A stretch of DNA of 64,000 bases from Roseivivax isoporae LMG 25204 (GCF_000521865.1 NZ_JAME01000004.1:62001-126000), one strand, 5' to 3'. Shown: positions 18,934 through 27,816, counted from the stretch's first letter. The notes: generated by a model not told the origin, from the letters alone. Made by a program: numbers and translations.

Positions 18934-18956
18934 GTGGTCCCTTCCTGCGCACGTCT

Positions 18957-18968
18957 GGACATATGTCC
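18957..18968. promoter_or_regulatory. 12-bp perfect palindrome in the divergent fdh promoter region
   Basis: GGACATATGTCC is a perfect palindrome located 24 bp upstream of the polyferredoxin start and 61 bp upstream of the DUF3305 start. This 96-bp gap is the only divergent promoter space in the formate dehydrogenase locus. An operator for a dimeric regulator is plausible; no regulator gene is adjacent. Confidence 0.4.
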
Positions 18969-19029
18969 CGGTCTGCGCGTTATCCTCAGGCCGGGCACGG
19001 TAGAACGGCCGAACGGAGAGGACAAGATT

Positions 19030-19629
19030 ATGAATGGCGCATCGGACACGGGCACGGCGGCGCGCAGCGCGCGGCTGCCGGTCGGCATCGTGGTGCGGCG
19101 CGCGCCCGGGGCGACGCGCTGGGCGAAATGGTCGTGGCGCGTCGTGGCCCTGATGCCGGGGGCGGGGCCCGGCGGCTGGACCGAGCTGCGCCGCGACGGC
19201 GAGATCGTCGACTATCACGCCGCGACGGTCCCGCTCGAGCTGCACCGCGCCGAGACCGACGGCTACCTCGTGGCGCTGAACGGCACGCCGCCCGCGGTCT
19301 TCGTCATCCTGCGCCGGCCGCCCGGCACCATCGAGGCGCGGCCCGAGGTCGTGAAGATCACGGCCTCGGCCTATGACGGGCAGGACCACACCGACAACGG
19401 CGAGGACATCGTCGAGCGGGTGCCGATGCCCGAGGGGCTCGAGGCGTGGATCGCCGAGTTCTGCCGCACGCACCATGTCGAGGAGGCCTTCGTGAAGCGC
19501 AAGCGCACGCCGCACCACGTCGAGGCGCGCGAGGACGGCAAGGGCGACGCGCGGGTGCGTCAGGCGGCGGACGTCTACCGCGCGCCGGCCTCGCTGCGCG
19601 CGGGGCAGCGCGGGGAGGGTGCGGAATGA
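19030..19629 (+). CDS. DUF3305 family protein
   Basis: A 199-aa soluble protein. Family features are LPVGIVVRRAPGATRWAKWSWRV, the VPLELHRAETDGYLVALN core, and the MPEGLEAWIAEFCRTHHVEE segment. It has no cofactor motif. It is the first gene of the forward formate dehydrogenase arm and overlaps the DUF3306 gene (ATGA). DUF3305 and DUF3306 are nearly always paired upstream of TorD-like chaperone and formate dehydrogenase genes. They are probably assembly proteins, but no activity is known. Confidence 0.82.
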   Translation: MNGASDTGTAARSARLPVGIVVRRAPGATRWAKWSWRVVALMPGAGPGGWTELRRDGEIVDYHAATVPLELHRAETDGYLVALNGTPPAVFVILRRPPGTIEARPEVVKITASAYDGQDHTDNGEDIVERVPMPEGLEAWIAEFCRTHHVEEAFVKRKRTPHHVEAREDGKGDARVRQAADVYRAPASLRAGQRGEGAE

Positions 19630-20291
19630 CCGGCAGCGACGACGGGTTCCTCGGCCGCTGGTCGCGGCGCAAGCGGGCGGTGGCCCGGGAGGAGGCCGAG
19701 GCCGAGGACGTGGCGCCCGCGCCCGACACGGCGCCCGACGAGGCGCCGGATGCCGAACCCGAGCCGGCCGGGCCCGAGCGCAGCGACGCGGAGATCCTCG
19801 AGATGCTGGGGCTGAAGGATCCCGACCTTCTGAAGAAGGGCGACGCCTTCGCGCCCTACATGCAGGCCGCGGTGCCGGATCACCTGCGCCGGCGCGCGCT
19901 GCGCCGGCTCTGGCGGTCGAACCCGGTGCTCGCGAACCTCGACGGGCTCAACGACTACGACACCGACTTCACCGGCGGGGGCGTGGCGCCCGGGATGCTG
20001 AAGACCGCCTACAAGGTCGGGCGGGGATTCCTGCGGGATGCGCCCGAGGTGGCGGACGGGACGGGCGAGTCGGAGGTGGCGGTCGCCGATGCCTCGGACG
20101 AGCCCGCCGAGGCCGCTGCAACCGGAGCGGGAGACGCCGCGGCGGTGTCGGAGGAGACCCCCGCGGACGGTGGCACTGACGACACTGCAGAACCTCCCGA
20201 AGAACACGAGACCGGGAAGAAACGACACGAACCGCAGGATTATGCATACGCGCCGCCCCGTCGTAGAATGCGCTTTCATTTCAATGACTAG
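19626..20291 (+). CDS. DUF3306 family protein
   Basis: A 221-aa protein with a short basic N terminus (FLGRWSRRKRAVAREEAE), a conserved central part (LKDPDLLKKGDAFAPYMQAAVPDHLRRRALRRLWRSNPVLANLDGLNDYDTDF) and a long acidic, Ala/Pro-rich, probably disordered tail. It ends PPRRRMRFHFND, a common ending in the family. It overlaps DUF3305. The function is unknown; genomic pairing ties it to formate dehydrogenase maturation. About 140 bp without a gene follow before the chaperone. Confidence 0.82.
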   Translation: MTGSDDGFLGRWSRRKRAVAREEAEAEDVAPAPDTAPDEAPDAEPEPAGPERSDAEILEMLGLKDPDLLKKGDAFAPYMQAAVPDHLRRRALRRLWRSNPVLANLDGLNDYDTDFTGGGVAPGMLKTAYKVGRGFLRDAPEVADGTGESEVAVADASDEPAEAAATGAGDAAAVSEETPADGGTDDTAEPPEEHETGKKRHEPQDYAYAPPRRRMRFHFND

Positions 20292-20430
20292 GAAGTGAGC
20301 GGTGCGGCACCTGCGCGCTTGAATTATGACGCGGCACCGCGCAATCTGTATGCAAACGGGCGGAACGGCCCGATCGTGACGTCGCGGAACAGCGATGCAC
20401 GCCATGCCGCATATGGGAGGACGACCGATC

Positions 20431-21051
20431 GTGTCTTCGGGGACAGCCGAGCTTGACGCCATCGCGGAAGAGGACGCGCTCCGGGCCGAACTCTACGATC
20501 TGCTCGCCGCGCTCCTGGCGCGGCCGGCGGATGCGGAGCTGATCGCCCGCGTCGCGGGCCTGAGCGGTGACGCGACGCCCCTCGGGACGGCGATCGGGGA
20601 TCTGGCGCGGGTGGCCCGCGCGGCGAGCCCGGGTGCGGTCGAGCGCGAGTTCAACCGGCTCTTCATCGGTCTCGGGCGCGGCGAACTCCTGCCCTATGCC
20701 AGCTTCTACATGACCGGTTTCCTGAACGAGAAGCCGCTTGCGGCGCTGCGCCGGGACATGGCGCGCATCGGCGCCGCCCGCGCGCCCGGCGTATGGGAGC
20801 CCGAGGACAACGTGGCGAGCCTCTGCGAGATCATGGGCGGGCTCATTCGAGGCCGCTTCGGCGCGCCGGCGTCGCTCGCCGAGCAGCGCGAGATCTTCGG
20901 CCGGCACATCGCGCCCTGGGCCGGGCATTTCTTTTCGGACCTCGAGGGCGCGAAGAACGCGGAGTTCTACCGGCCGGTGGGCGCGGTGGGCCGCGCCTTC
21001 GTCGAGATCGAGAAACAGGCGTTCCGGATGTCCGGCGACGGCGCGGACTGA
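20431..21051 (+). CDS. TorD/DmsD-family molybdoenzyme chaperone
   Basis: A 206-aa all-helical chaperone that binds the TAT signal and guards the apo-form of a molybdoenzyme until cofactor is inserted. Family segments are ALRAELYDLLAALLARP, EREFNRLFIGLGRGELLPYASFYMTG, WEPEDNVASLCEIMGGLI and FGRHIAPWAGHFFSDLE. The GTG at 20431 is chosen because GGGAGGA lies about 9 nt upstream and the fold starts right after. In-frame ATGs at 20395, 20404 and 20413 are possible. Its client is most likely FdhA, encoded two genes downstream. Confidence 0.87.
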   Translation: MSSGTAELDAIAEEDALRAELYDLLAALLARPADAELIARVAGLSGDATPLGTAIGDLARVARAASPGAVEREFNRLFIGLGRGELLPYASFYMTGFLNEKPLAALRRDMARIGAARAPGVWEPEDNVASLCEIMGGLIRGRFGAPASLAEQREIFGRHIAPWAGHFFSDLEGAKNAEFYRPVGAVGRAFVEIEKQAFRMSGDGAD

Positions 21052-21093
21052 ACGGGCGCGCGGGGATACATGCAGCGGGAAGGGATCAGACAG

Positions 21094-21288
21094 ATGGCCG
21101 AAACGGACAGACCGGGCGACGCGAGCCGCCGCAACTTCCTGAAATTCGTGGGTGTCGCGGCGCCTGCGGCGGCTGCGGCCGCGACCGGAACCGCCGCGGC
21201 GGCCGATGTCGACCAGCCGGAGGCAGAGGGCAACGGTCTGCGCGATACCGCGCATGTCCGCGCCTACATCGCCAGCGCGCGGTTCTGA
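21094..21288 (+). CDS. Formate dehydrogenase-region TAT-signal mini-protein
   Basis: A 64-aa protein with a twin-arginine signal (SRRNFLKFVGVAAPAAAAAATG) and only about 30 further residues ending HVRAYIASARF. It matches the small TAT-targeted family found just upstream of formate dehydrogenase alpha genes. GGGAAGGGA stands 8 nt before the chosen ATG. It may be an export partner or small subunit carried out with folded FdhA. No activity is known. It lies between the chaperone and fdhA in the same operon. Confidence 0.82.
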   Translation: MAETDRPGDASRRNFLKFVGVAAPAAAAAATGTAAAADVDQPEAEGNGLRDTAHVRAYIASARF

Positions 21289-21370
21289 CCGCCGCGCACG
21301 GTCGCACTTTACCAGTACCGAGCGCAGCCCGGCCGGAATGACGGTCCGAGGCGAGCCAGGGAGGACAGAC

Positions 21371-24355
21371 ATGCTGAAGAAGAAGACGAACACCGCCCCC
21401 CGGTCGCGTCCGCGCGGGGCGTTCCAGCGCGTCGCGGAGGCGTCGGTCGACCGGCGCTCGTTCCTGCGGGGATCGGGTCTTGCCATCGGCGGGCTCGCAG
21501 CGCTCGGGGCCACCGCGGGCACCGTCACGCGGGCCGAGGCGCAGGCCGCCGTCGCCCGCGCGGTCGACACCGTGAAATCGGTCTGCACGCACTGCTCGGT
21601 CGGCTGCACCGTCATCGCCGAGGTGTCGGACGGCGTCTGGGTCGGGCAGGAGCCCGGCTGGGACAGCCCGTTCAACCTGGGCGCCCATTGCGCCAAGGGC
21701 GCGTCCGTGCGCGAGCACGCCCACGGCGAGCGCCGCCTCAAGTACCCGATGAAGAAGGTCGGGGGCGAGTGGCAGCGCATCTCGTGGGAAGACGCGATCA
21801 ACGAGATCGGCGACCGGATGATGGCGATCCGCGACGAGAGCGGGCCGGATTCCATCTACTGGCTGGGATCGGCCAAGCATTCGAACGAGCAGGCATACCT
21901 GCTGCGCAAGTTCGCGGCCTATTTCGGCACGAACAACATCGACCACCAGGCGCGGATCTGCCATTCCACCACGGTCGCCGGGGTTGCGAACACGTGGGGC
22001 TACGGCGCCATGACCAACTCCTACAACGACATCCACAATTCCAAGGCGATCTTCCTCATCGGCGGCAACCCTGCCGAGGCGCATCCGGTGTCGCTCCTGC
22101 ACCTGCTGAAGGCCAAGGAGGAGAACAACGCGCCGCTGATCGTCTGCGACCCGCGCTTCACCCGCACGGCGGCGCATGCGGACGAGTTCGTGCGCTTCCG
22201 GCCCGGGTCGGACGTGGCGCTGGTCTGGGGCATCCTCTGGCACATCTTCGAGAACGGCTGGGAGGACAAGGAGTTCATCCGCACCCGCGTCTGGGGCATG
22301 GACCAGATCAAGACCGAGGTCGCCAAGTGGACGCCCGACGAGGTCGAGCGCGTGACCGGCGTGCCGGGCAGCCAGCTCGAGCGCGTGGCCCGCACGCTGG
22401 CCAACAACCGTCCGGGCACCGTGATCTGGTGCATGGGCGGGACGCAGCACACCAACGGCAACAACAACACGCGTGCCTACTGCATCCTGCAGCTCGCGCT
22501 GGGGAACATGGGCACCGCCGGCGGCGGCACCAACATCTTCCGCGGCCATGACAACGTGCAGGGCGCGACCGACCTCGGCGTGCTCGCCGACACGCTGCCC
22601 GGCTATTACGGCCTGACCGACGGGGCCTGGGCGCACTGGGCGCGGGTCTGGGACGAGGACCTCGACTGGCTGCGCGGCAATTTCCGCGTGATGCCGGGGG
22701 CCGGCGCCGACGGCGCCGACCGCATGATGATCAACGAGACGGGCATCCCAGTGTCGCGCTGGTTCGACGGCGTGCTCGAGGCCAAGGAGAACCTCGACCA
22801 GCCCGACAGCACGCGCGCCATGGTGTTCTGGGGCCACGCGCCCAACTCGCAGACGCGCCTGCCGGAAATGAAGGAGGCGATGGAGAAGCTCGACCTCCTC
22901 GTGGTCATCGACCCCTATCCGACCATGACCGCGGTCATGCAGGATCGGACCGACGACCTCTACCTGCTGCCTGCCGCGACGCAGTTCGAGACCTACGGGT
23001 CGGTCACTGCGTCGAACCGGTCGCTGCAATGGCGCGAGAAGGTGGTCGAGCCGCTGTTCGAGAGCCGCCCGGACCACAACATCATCGCCATGTTCGCAGA
23101 GAAGTTCGGGTTCGCAGACCGGCTGTTCCGCAACATCGAGGTGAACGACACCGACCGCGGCCCCGAGCCGCTGATCGAGGACCTCACCCGCGAGTTCAAC
23201 CGCGGCATGTGGACCGTTGGCTATACCGGCCAGTCGCCGGAACGGCTGCGCACCCACATGCAGAACCAGCACACCTTCGACCGTACCACGCTGCGCGCCA
23301 TGGGCGGCCCCGCCGACGGCGATTTCTACGGCCTGCCGTGGCCCTGCTGGGGCACGCCGGAGATGCGGCACCCGGGGTCGGCGAACCTCTACGACACGTC
23401 GCTGCCGGTGGCCGAGGGAGGCATGGGTTTCCGGGCCCGCTACGGCGTCGAGTACAACGGCGACAACCTGCTGGCCGAGGGATCCTATCCCGTGGGCTCC
23501 GAGATCCAGGACGGCTACCCCGAGTTCACGATGCAGATGCTCATCGATCTCGGTTGGGACGGCGACCTGACCCCCGAGGAGCGCGCCGCGATCGAGACGG
23601 TCGCGGGCTACACGCCCCCGGGCGGCGAGGAGGTCGGCGAGACCTCGCAGACCGGCGAGCGTCCGTCCGACTATTCCGAGAAGGTCGGCGGCGTGAACTG
23701 GAAGACCGACGTGTCGGGCGGCATCCAGAGGGTGGCGATCGCCCATGGCTGCGCGCCCTACGGCAACGCCAAGGCGCGGGCCGTGGTCTGGACCTTCCCC
23801 GACCCGATCCCGCTGCACCGCGAACCGCTCTACTCGAACCGCCGCGATCTCGTGGCCGACTACCCGACCTACGAGGACAAGAAGTTCTGGCGGGTGCCGA
23901 CCATGTACGCGTCGATCCAGCAAAACGACTTCAGCAAGGACTTCCCCATCATCCTGACCTCGGGCCGGCTCGTGGAATATGAGGGCGGCGGCGACGAGAC
24001 CCGGTCGAACCCGTGGCTCGCCGAGCTGCAGCAGGAGATGTTCGTCGAGGTGAACCCGCGCGACGCCAACGATCTCGGCGTGCGGGACGGCTCGGACGTC
24101 TGGGTCGAGGGCCCGGAGGGTGGCAAGGTGCTCGTGAAGGCCATGGTGACCGAACGGGTCGCCGCAGGCGTCGCGTTCATGCCGTTCCACTTCGGCGGTC
24201 ACTGGATGGGCGAGGACCAGAGGTCGAAATATCCCGACGGCGCCGATCCCTACGTTCTGGGTGAAAGCACCAACACCGCGCAGACCTACGGCTACGACTC
24301 GGTCACCCAGATGCAGGAGACCAAGGCCACGCTCTGCAAGATCTCGGCCGCGTAA
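21371..24355 (+). CDS. fdhA: Formate dehydrogenase, catalytic alpha subunit (Mo/W-bis-MGD, Cys-type)
   Basis: Oxidises formate to CO2 on the periplasmic side. The protein is 994 aa. A TAT signal, DRRSFLRGSGLAIGG, lies at about residues 34-50. The N-terminal [4Fe-4S] ligands are in CTHCSVGC and the later HCAKGA. The metal ligand is C197 in HQARICHST, where E. coli FdnG has selenocysteine 196, so this is a cysteine enzyme. The cofactor-binding regions include FLIGGNPAEAHPV and the C-terminal molybdopterin dinucleotide domain. GGGAGGA precedes the ATG. The gene is followed by fdhB after 15 bp. Mo and W cannot be told apart from sequence. Confidence 0.95.
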   Translation: MLKKKTNTAPRSRPRGAFQRVAEASVDRRSFLRGSGLAIGGLAALGATAGTVTRAEAQAAVARAVDTVKSVCTHCSVGCTVIAEVSDGVWVGQEPGWDSPFNLGAHCAKGASVREHAHGERRLKYPMKKVGGEWQRISWEDAINEIGDRMMAIRDESGPDSIYWLGSAKHSNEQAYLLRKFAAYFGTNNIDHQARICHSTTVAGVANTWGYGAMTNSYNDIHNSKAIFLIGGNPAEAHPVSLLHLLKAKEENNAPLIVCDPRFTRTAAHADEFVRFRPGSDVALVWGILWHIFENGWEDKEFIRTRVWGMDQIKTEVAKWTPDEVERVTGVPGSQLERVARTLANNRPGTVIWCMGGTQHTNGNNNTRAYCILQLALGNMGTAGGGTNIFRGHDNVQGATDLGVLADTLPGYYGLTDGAWAHWARVWDEDLDWLRGNFRVMPGAGADGADRMMINETGIPVSRWFDGVLEAKENLDQPDSTRAMVFWGHAPNSQTRLPEMKEAMEKLDLLVVIDPYPTMTAVMQDRTDDLYLLPAATQFETYGSVTASNRSLQWREKVVEPLFESRPDHNIIAMFAEKFGFADRLFRNIEVNDTDRGPEPLIEDLTREFNRGMWTVGYTGQSPERLRTHMQNQHTFDRTTLRAMGGPADGDFYGLPWPCWGTPEMRHPGSANLYDTSLPVAEGGMGFRARYGVEYNGDNLLAEGSYPVGSEIQDGYPEFTMQMLIDLGWDGDLTPEERAAIETVAGYTPPGGEEVGETSQTGERPSDYSEKVGGVNWKTDVSGGIQRVAIAHGCAPYGNAKARAVVWTFPDPIPLHREPLYSNRRDLVADYPTYEDKKFWRVPTMYASIQQNDFSKDFPIILTSGRLVEYEGGGDETRSNPWLAELQQEMFVEVNPRDANDLGVRDGSDVWVEGPEGGKVLVKAMVTERVAAGVAFMPFHFGGHWMGEDQRSKYPDGADPYVLGESTNTAQTYGYDSVTQMQETKATLCKISAA

Positions 24356-24370
24356 GGGAGGACTCGATAC

Positions 24371-24964
24371 ATGGCACGCGCAAAATTCCTTTGCGACGCG
24401 GAACGCTGCATCGAGTGCAACGCCTGCGTCACCGCCTGCAAGAACGAGCACGAGGTGCCCTGGGGCATCAACCGGCGCCGGGTGGTCACCATCAACGACG
24501 GCAAGCCGGGCGAGCGGTCGATCTCGGTCGCCTGCATGCACTGCTCGGACGCGCCCTGCATGGCCGTCTGCCCGGTGGACTGCTTCTACCAGACTTCGGA
24601 CGGCGTGGTCCTGCATTCCAAGGACCTGTGCATCGGCTGCGGCTACTGCTTCTACGCGTGCCCGTTCGGCGCGCCGCAATACCCGCAGGCCGGCAATTTC
24701 GGCAGCCGCGGCAAGATGGACAAGTGCACCTTCTGCAACGGCGGTCCCGAAGAGGACATGTCCGAGGTCGAGTTCCAGAAATACGGCCGGAACCGGATCG
24801 CCGAGGGCAAGCTGCCCATCTGCGCCGAGATGTGCTCGACCAAGGCACTGCTCGCCGGTGACGGCGACACGGTGTCGGACATCTACCGCGAGCGCGTGGT
24901 CGCGCGCGGCTTCGGCTCCGGCGCCTGGGGCTGGGGCACGGCCTACGACCAGAAGGGCAACTGA
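24371..24964 (+). CDS. fdhB: Formate dehydrogenase, iron-sulfur beta subunit
   Basis: A 197-aa electron-transfer subunit with four [4Fe-4S] cluster motifs: CIECNACVTACK, CSDAPCMAVCP, CIGCGYCFYACP, and CTFC with a later CAEMC. It lacks the C-terminal membrane helix found in E. coli FdnH. It carries electrons from FdhA to the cytochrome b subunit and would be exported with FdhA as a folded complex, having no signal of its own. It is separated from the cytochrome gene by 141 bp containing two strong hairpins. Confidence 0.93.
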   Translation: MARAKFLCDAERCIECNACVTACKNEHEVPWGINRRRVVTINDGKPGERSISVACMHCSDAPCMAVCPVDCFYQTSDGVVLHSKDLCIGCGYCFYACPFGAPQYPQAGNFGSRGKMDKCTFCNGGPEEDMSEVEFQKYGRNRIAEGKLPICAEMCSTKALLAGDGDTVSDIYRERVVARGFGSGAWGWGTAYDQKGN

Positions 24965-24971
24965 TCCCTTC

Positions 24972-25050
24972 GGGTCCGGCGCCGGTGCGCCGGGCCCGTC
25001 ACCTGAAACGAGATCGGGCCGGACGGCGGGATGTCCCTGCCGGCCGGCCC
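24972..25050 (+). promoter_or_regulatory. Two tandem hairpins between fdhB and fdhC
   Basis: The first hairpin (24972-24997) has an 11-bp stem with one G-T pair and a CGGT loop. The second (about 25016-25050) pairs GGGCCGGACGGC-GGGA with TCCC-TGCCGGCCGGCCC. Neither is followed by a T-run. They may act as a partial terminator or as an RNA stability element that makes FdhA/FdhB exceed FdhC. Confidence 0.5.
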
Positions 25051-25105
25051 TTGAACGAAGGCCCCGTGCGCGGCACGATGGGCGCTCTCCGGGGAGGACG
25101 GCAGC

Positions 25106-26362
25106 ATGGCGACGACGGCATCGGGCGGCAGGGGATCGTCGGGTTTCGGGTGGTTCCTACTGATCGGTCTCGTTCTGGCGGTGGCGGGCGGCCTCTTCGT
25201 CCTGCGCAACGCCGAACCCGCGGGCCCGCCGCAGGAGGCGCTCGCCGAGGCGCGCGAGGCGGTGGGCGGGGCGTCGAGCCTCGAGGACATCCTCGCACGC
25301 CAGCAGGGCCTCGACGTGGACCGCACGCCGCGGGATTACGGCAGCGCGGCCGAGGGCGCGGACGAGATCCGCAGCCAGCTCGGCACGCTCGGCGGCACCT
25401 CGGATGCCGAGGTGTGGGAGGCGCTGCGCTTCGGCACCGCGGACGTGAGGGTGTCGGCGGGCGATGCGCCCGCGCGCGTGCTGATGCAGGACAACGGCAT
25501 GTGGTGGCAGCAGTTCCGGCAGGGCCCGCTGTCCACCTGGGGCGGCATCCTGCTGCTCGGCACGATCGGCGTGCTGACGCTGTTCTTCCTCGTGCGCGGC
25601 CGCGTCCGGATCGGCAAGGGCAAGTCGGGCCGCACGATCCTGCGATTCACCGCCATCGAACGCTTCGCCCACTGGCTGCTCGCCGGCTCGTTCATCCTGC
25701 TGGGCCTGACGGGTCTCATCACGCTCTTCGGGCGCAAGGGCCTGATCCCGCTCATGGGCAAGGACGGCTACGCGACGCTCGCGCTCTATTCCAAGTGGAT
25801 CCACAACAACGTCAGCTGGGCCTTCATGCTGGCCCTGGTTTTGGTGTTCCTGTTCTGGGTCTGGCACAACCTGCCTGACAAGACCGACCTCAACTGGATC
25901 GCCAAGGGCGGCGGCATCTTCGGCAAGGAGCATCCGCCGGCGAAGAAGTTCAACGCCGGGCAGAAGGTCATCTTCTGGTCGGTGGTGATCTTCGGGGCGT
26001 CGATCTCGGCCTCCGGCCTGTCGCTCCTCTTTCCGTTCGAGATCCCGATGTTCGCCAAGACCTTCGGCATCCTGAACGACATGGGCGTGCCGGCGATCCT
26101 CGGGCTCGATCCGTTCCCGGCGCAGCTCGCCCCGCACGAGGAGATGCAGTATGCGCAGCTCTGGCACGCGATCGTGGGCTTCGTGCTGATGGCGATCATC
26201 ATCGCGCACATCTACATCGGCACGGTCGGCATGGAGGGCGCCTACGATGCCATGGGCAGCGGCCAGGTGGACGTGAACTGGGCCCGCGAGCACCATTCGA
26301 TCTGGGCGGCCAAGGTCGAGGCCAAGCGTCGCGGCGGCCGCGCCGCCACACCTGCCGAATAG
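25106..26362 (+). CDS. fdhC: Formate dehydrogenase, cytochrome b556 gamma subunit
   Basis: A 418-aa membrane subunit that anchors the complex and passes electrons to quinone. It has an N-terminal hydrophobic segment (GFGWFLLIGLVLAVAGGLFVL), a periplasmic part of about 110 residues, another helix near residue 150, and then the four-helix cytochrome b domain. Candidate heme ligands are His in RFAHWLLAG, in WHNLPDK and in LWHAIVGF and IAHIYIG. It is longer than E. coli FdnI (about 217 aa) because of the extra N-terminal part, which is usual in alphaproteobacteria. The ATG follows GGGGAGGA. It is followed after 2 bp by the WD40-cytochrome c gene. Confidence 0.92.
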   Translation: MATTASGGRGSSGFGWFLLIGLVLAVAGGLFVLRNAEPAGPPQEALAEAREAVGGASSLEDILARQQGLDVDRTPRDYGSAAEGADEIRSQLGTLGGTSDAEVWEALRFGTADVRVSAGDAPARVLMQDNGMWWQQFRQGPLSTWGGILLLGTIGVLTLFFLVRGRVRIGKGKSGRTILRFTAIERFAHWLLAGSFILLGLTGLITLFGRKGLIPLMGKDGYATLALYSKWIHNNVSWAFMLALVLVFLFWVWHNLPDKTDLNWIAKGGGIFGKEHPPAKKFNAGQKVIFWSVVIFGASISASGLSLLFPFEIPMFAKTFGILNDMGVPAILGLDPFPAQLAPHEEMQYAQLWHAIVGFVLMAIIIAHIYIGTVGMEGAYDAMGSGQVDVNWAREHHSIWAAKVEAKRRGGRAATPAE

Positions 26363-26364
26363 CG

Positions 26365-27666
26365 ATGCGGGCGGCGCTGGCGCTCGTCCTCGCGGCGCTG
26401 TCGACGCCGCTGGCCGCCGAGGGCTTCCGCAGCTTCGCGGGCCACGGCGGCCCGGTCATGGACATCGCGGTGTCGGGCGACCGGGTGCTGACCGGCAGTT
26501 TCGACTACGCGGTCGGCCTGTGGCCGATCGGCGGCGGGGACCCGCGCTGGCTCGACGGTCATCGCGCGGCGGTCGTCGACGTGGCCTTCCTCGGGGACGG
26601 GCATGTGCTGTCGGCGGGTGACGATTTCACCGCGATCCTGTGGGACCTCGGCACCGGCACGATGGTGCGCCGGTTCGAGGGGCACCAGGGCAAGGTGACG
26701 GCGGTGCGCCCCTCGCCCGACGGGACGACGCTCGCCACGGCAAGCTGGGACGGCACCATCCGGCTCTGGGACATCGCGACGGGCGCGGAGCGCGCGGTCC
26801 TCGACGACCACGAGGGCAACGTCAACGACGTGGCATGGAGCACCGACGGCACGCATATCTACTCGGCCGGCTATGACGGCCTCGTGCTCGACTGGGACGT
26901 GGCGGCGCGGGAGCCGGTGCGCCGCCTCGCCGATCACGGCTTCGGGGTGAACGTGCTGGCGCGGGCGCCGGACGGGACGTGGCTCGCCTATGGCGGGCTC
27001 GACGGCGGCACCCGCATCCTCGACCTCGCCACGGGCGAGACGGTGGCGGACCTCTCCGGCGAACGGCGGCCCGTGCTGGCGCTGGCAGTGCCGCCCGCGG
27101 GGGACATGCTGGCCATCGGCGATGGCGAGGGGCACATCATGGTCGTGGGCGCGGCCGCGTGGAATGTCCTGCACGATTTCCGCGCCGCCGCGAACGGCCC
27201 GATCTGGGCGCTGGCCTTCACCCCCGACGGATCGGGGGTGATCGCGGGCGGCATCGCGGACGAGGCGTTCCTCTGGCCGCTCGCGGAGGCCACGTCGGAG
27301 GCGCCACAGATCGCCGAGGCCGCGCGCGCCTTCCACACCGATCCCGCAGCCGTGCCGAACGGCGAGCGGCAGTTCCTGCGCAAGTGTTCGGTCTGCCACA
27401 CGCTCGGCCCCGACGGCGCGCGGCGCGCGGGGCCGTCGCTTGCCGGCGTCTTCGGGCGTGCGGCGGGCAGTCTGCCGGGCTATCCCTATTCCGACGCGCT
27501 CCGGCAGAGCGACATCGTCTGGACGGCCGAGACCATCGACGCGCTCTTCGCGCTTGGTCCCGACCACGTCACGCCGGGCTCGAAGATGCCCATGCAGCAG
27601 ATCGCGCGTCCCGAGGATCGCGCGGACCTGATCGACTACCTTCGGCAGGCCACCGCCGCCAACTGA
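26365..27666 (+). CDS. Periplasmic WD40 beta-propeller fused to a class I cytochrome c
   Basis: A 433-aa exported protein. An N-terminal signal peptide (MRAALALVLAALSTPLAAEG) is followed by about seven WD40-like repeats (residues about 25-315, for example TVLATASWDG-like TLATASWDGTIRLWD). A monoheme cytochrome c domain follows, with CSVCH at 341-345 and a distal Met in PGSKMPMQQI. It starts 2 bp after fdhC, so it is very likely part of the formate dehydrogenase electron chain. It could be a periplasmic electron acceptor or an assembly scaffold. The fusion is unusual compared with ordinary three-subunit formate dehydrogenases. Confidence 0.87.
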   Translation: MRAALALVLAALSTPLAAEGFRSFAGHGGPVMDIAVSGDRVLTGSFDYAVGLWPIGGGDPRWLDGHRAAVVDVAFLGDGHVLSAGDDFTAILWDLGTGTMVRRFEGHQGKVTAVRPSPDGTTLATASWDGTIRLWDIATGAERAVLDDHEGNVNDVAWSTDGTHIYSAGYDGLVLDWDVAAREPVRRLADHGFGVNVLARAPDGTWLAYGGLDGGTRILDLATGETVADLSGERRPVLALAVPPAGDMLAIGDGEGHIMVVGAAAWNVLHDFRAAANGPIWALAFTPDGSGVIAGGIADEAFLWPLAEATSEAPQIAEAARAFHTDPAAVPNGERQFLRKCSVCHTLGPDGARRAGPSLAGVFGRAAGSLPGYPYSDALRQSDIVWTAETIDALFALGPDHVTPGSKMPMQQIARPEDRADLIDYLRQATAAN

Positions 27667-27678
27667 ACGGAGACCCCC

Positions 27679-27804
27679 ATGCCTTCGATGCTTCTTGCCT
27701 TCGTGTCGATCTTCGTCATCGCCTTCGGGGCCGAATACGGCCTCGAGCAGCTGGGCCTGTCGAGTGCCGCGACCCAGTCGGCAGACAGCGTTCGGCTCGA
27801 ATAG
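27679..27804 (+). CDS. 41-aa single-span membrane peptide
   Basis: A short gene of 41 codons and a stop, beginning MPSMLLAFVSIFVIAFGAEYGLEQ, followed by a short polar tail ending VRLE. The first 20 residues form one membrane helix, possibly a signal anchor. It follows the WD40-cytochrome gene by 12 bp with a GGAGA ribosome site, so it is probably translated as the last gene of the fdh operon. No family is recognised. It could be a small accessory subunit of the membrane complex. Confidence 0.6.
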   Translation: MPSMLLAFVSIFVIAFGAEYGLEQLGLSSAATQSADSVRLE

Positions 27805-27816
27805 GGGCGACGCGGC

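Noticed and set aside
21957-21963. Possible selenocysteine in formate dehydrogenase
   Set aside because: The codon at the metal-ligand site is TGC (Cys197), not TGA, so no selenocysteine insertion is needed.
21086-24679. A 1197-codon open frame on the minus strand opposite fdhA
   Set aside because: It is antisense to a well-supported formate dehydrogenase gene, has no domain pattern and is explained by the GC-rich codon usage that leaves the opposite frame open.
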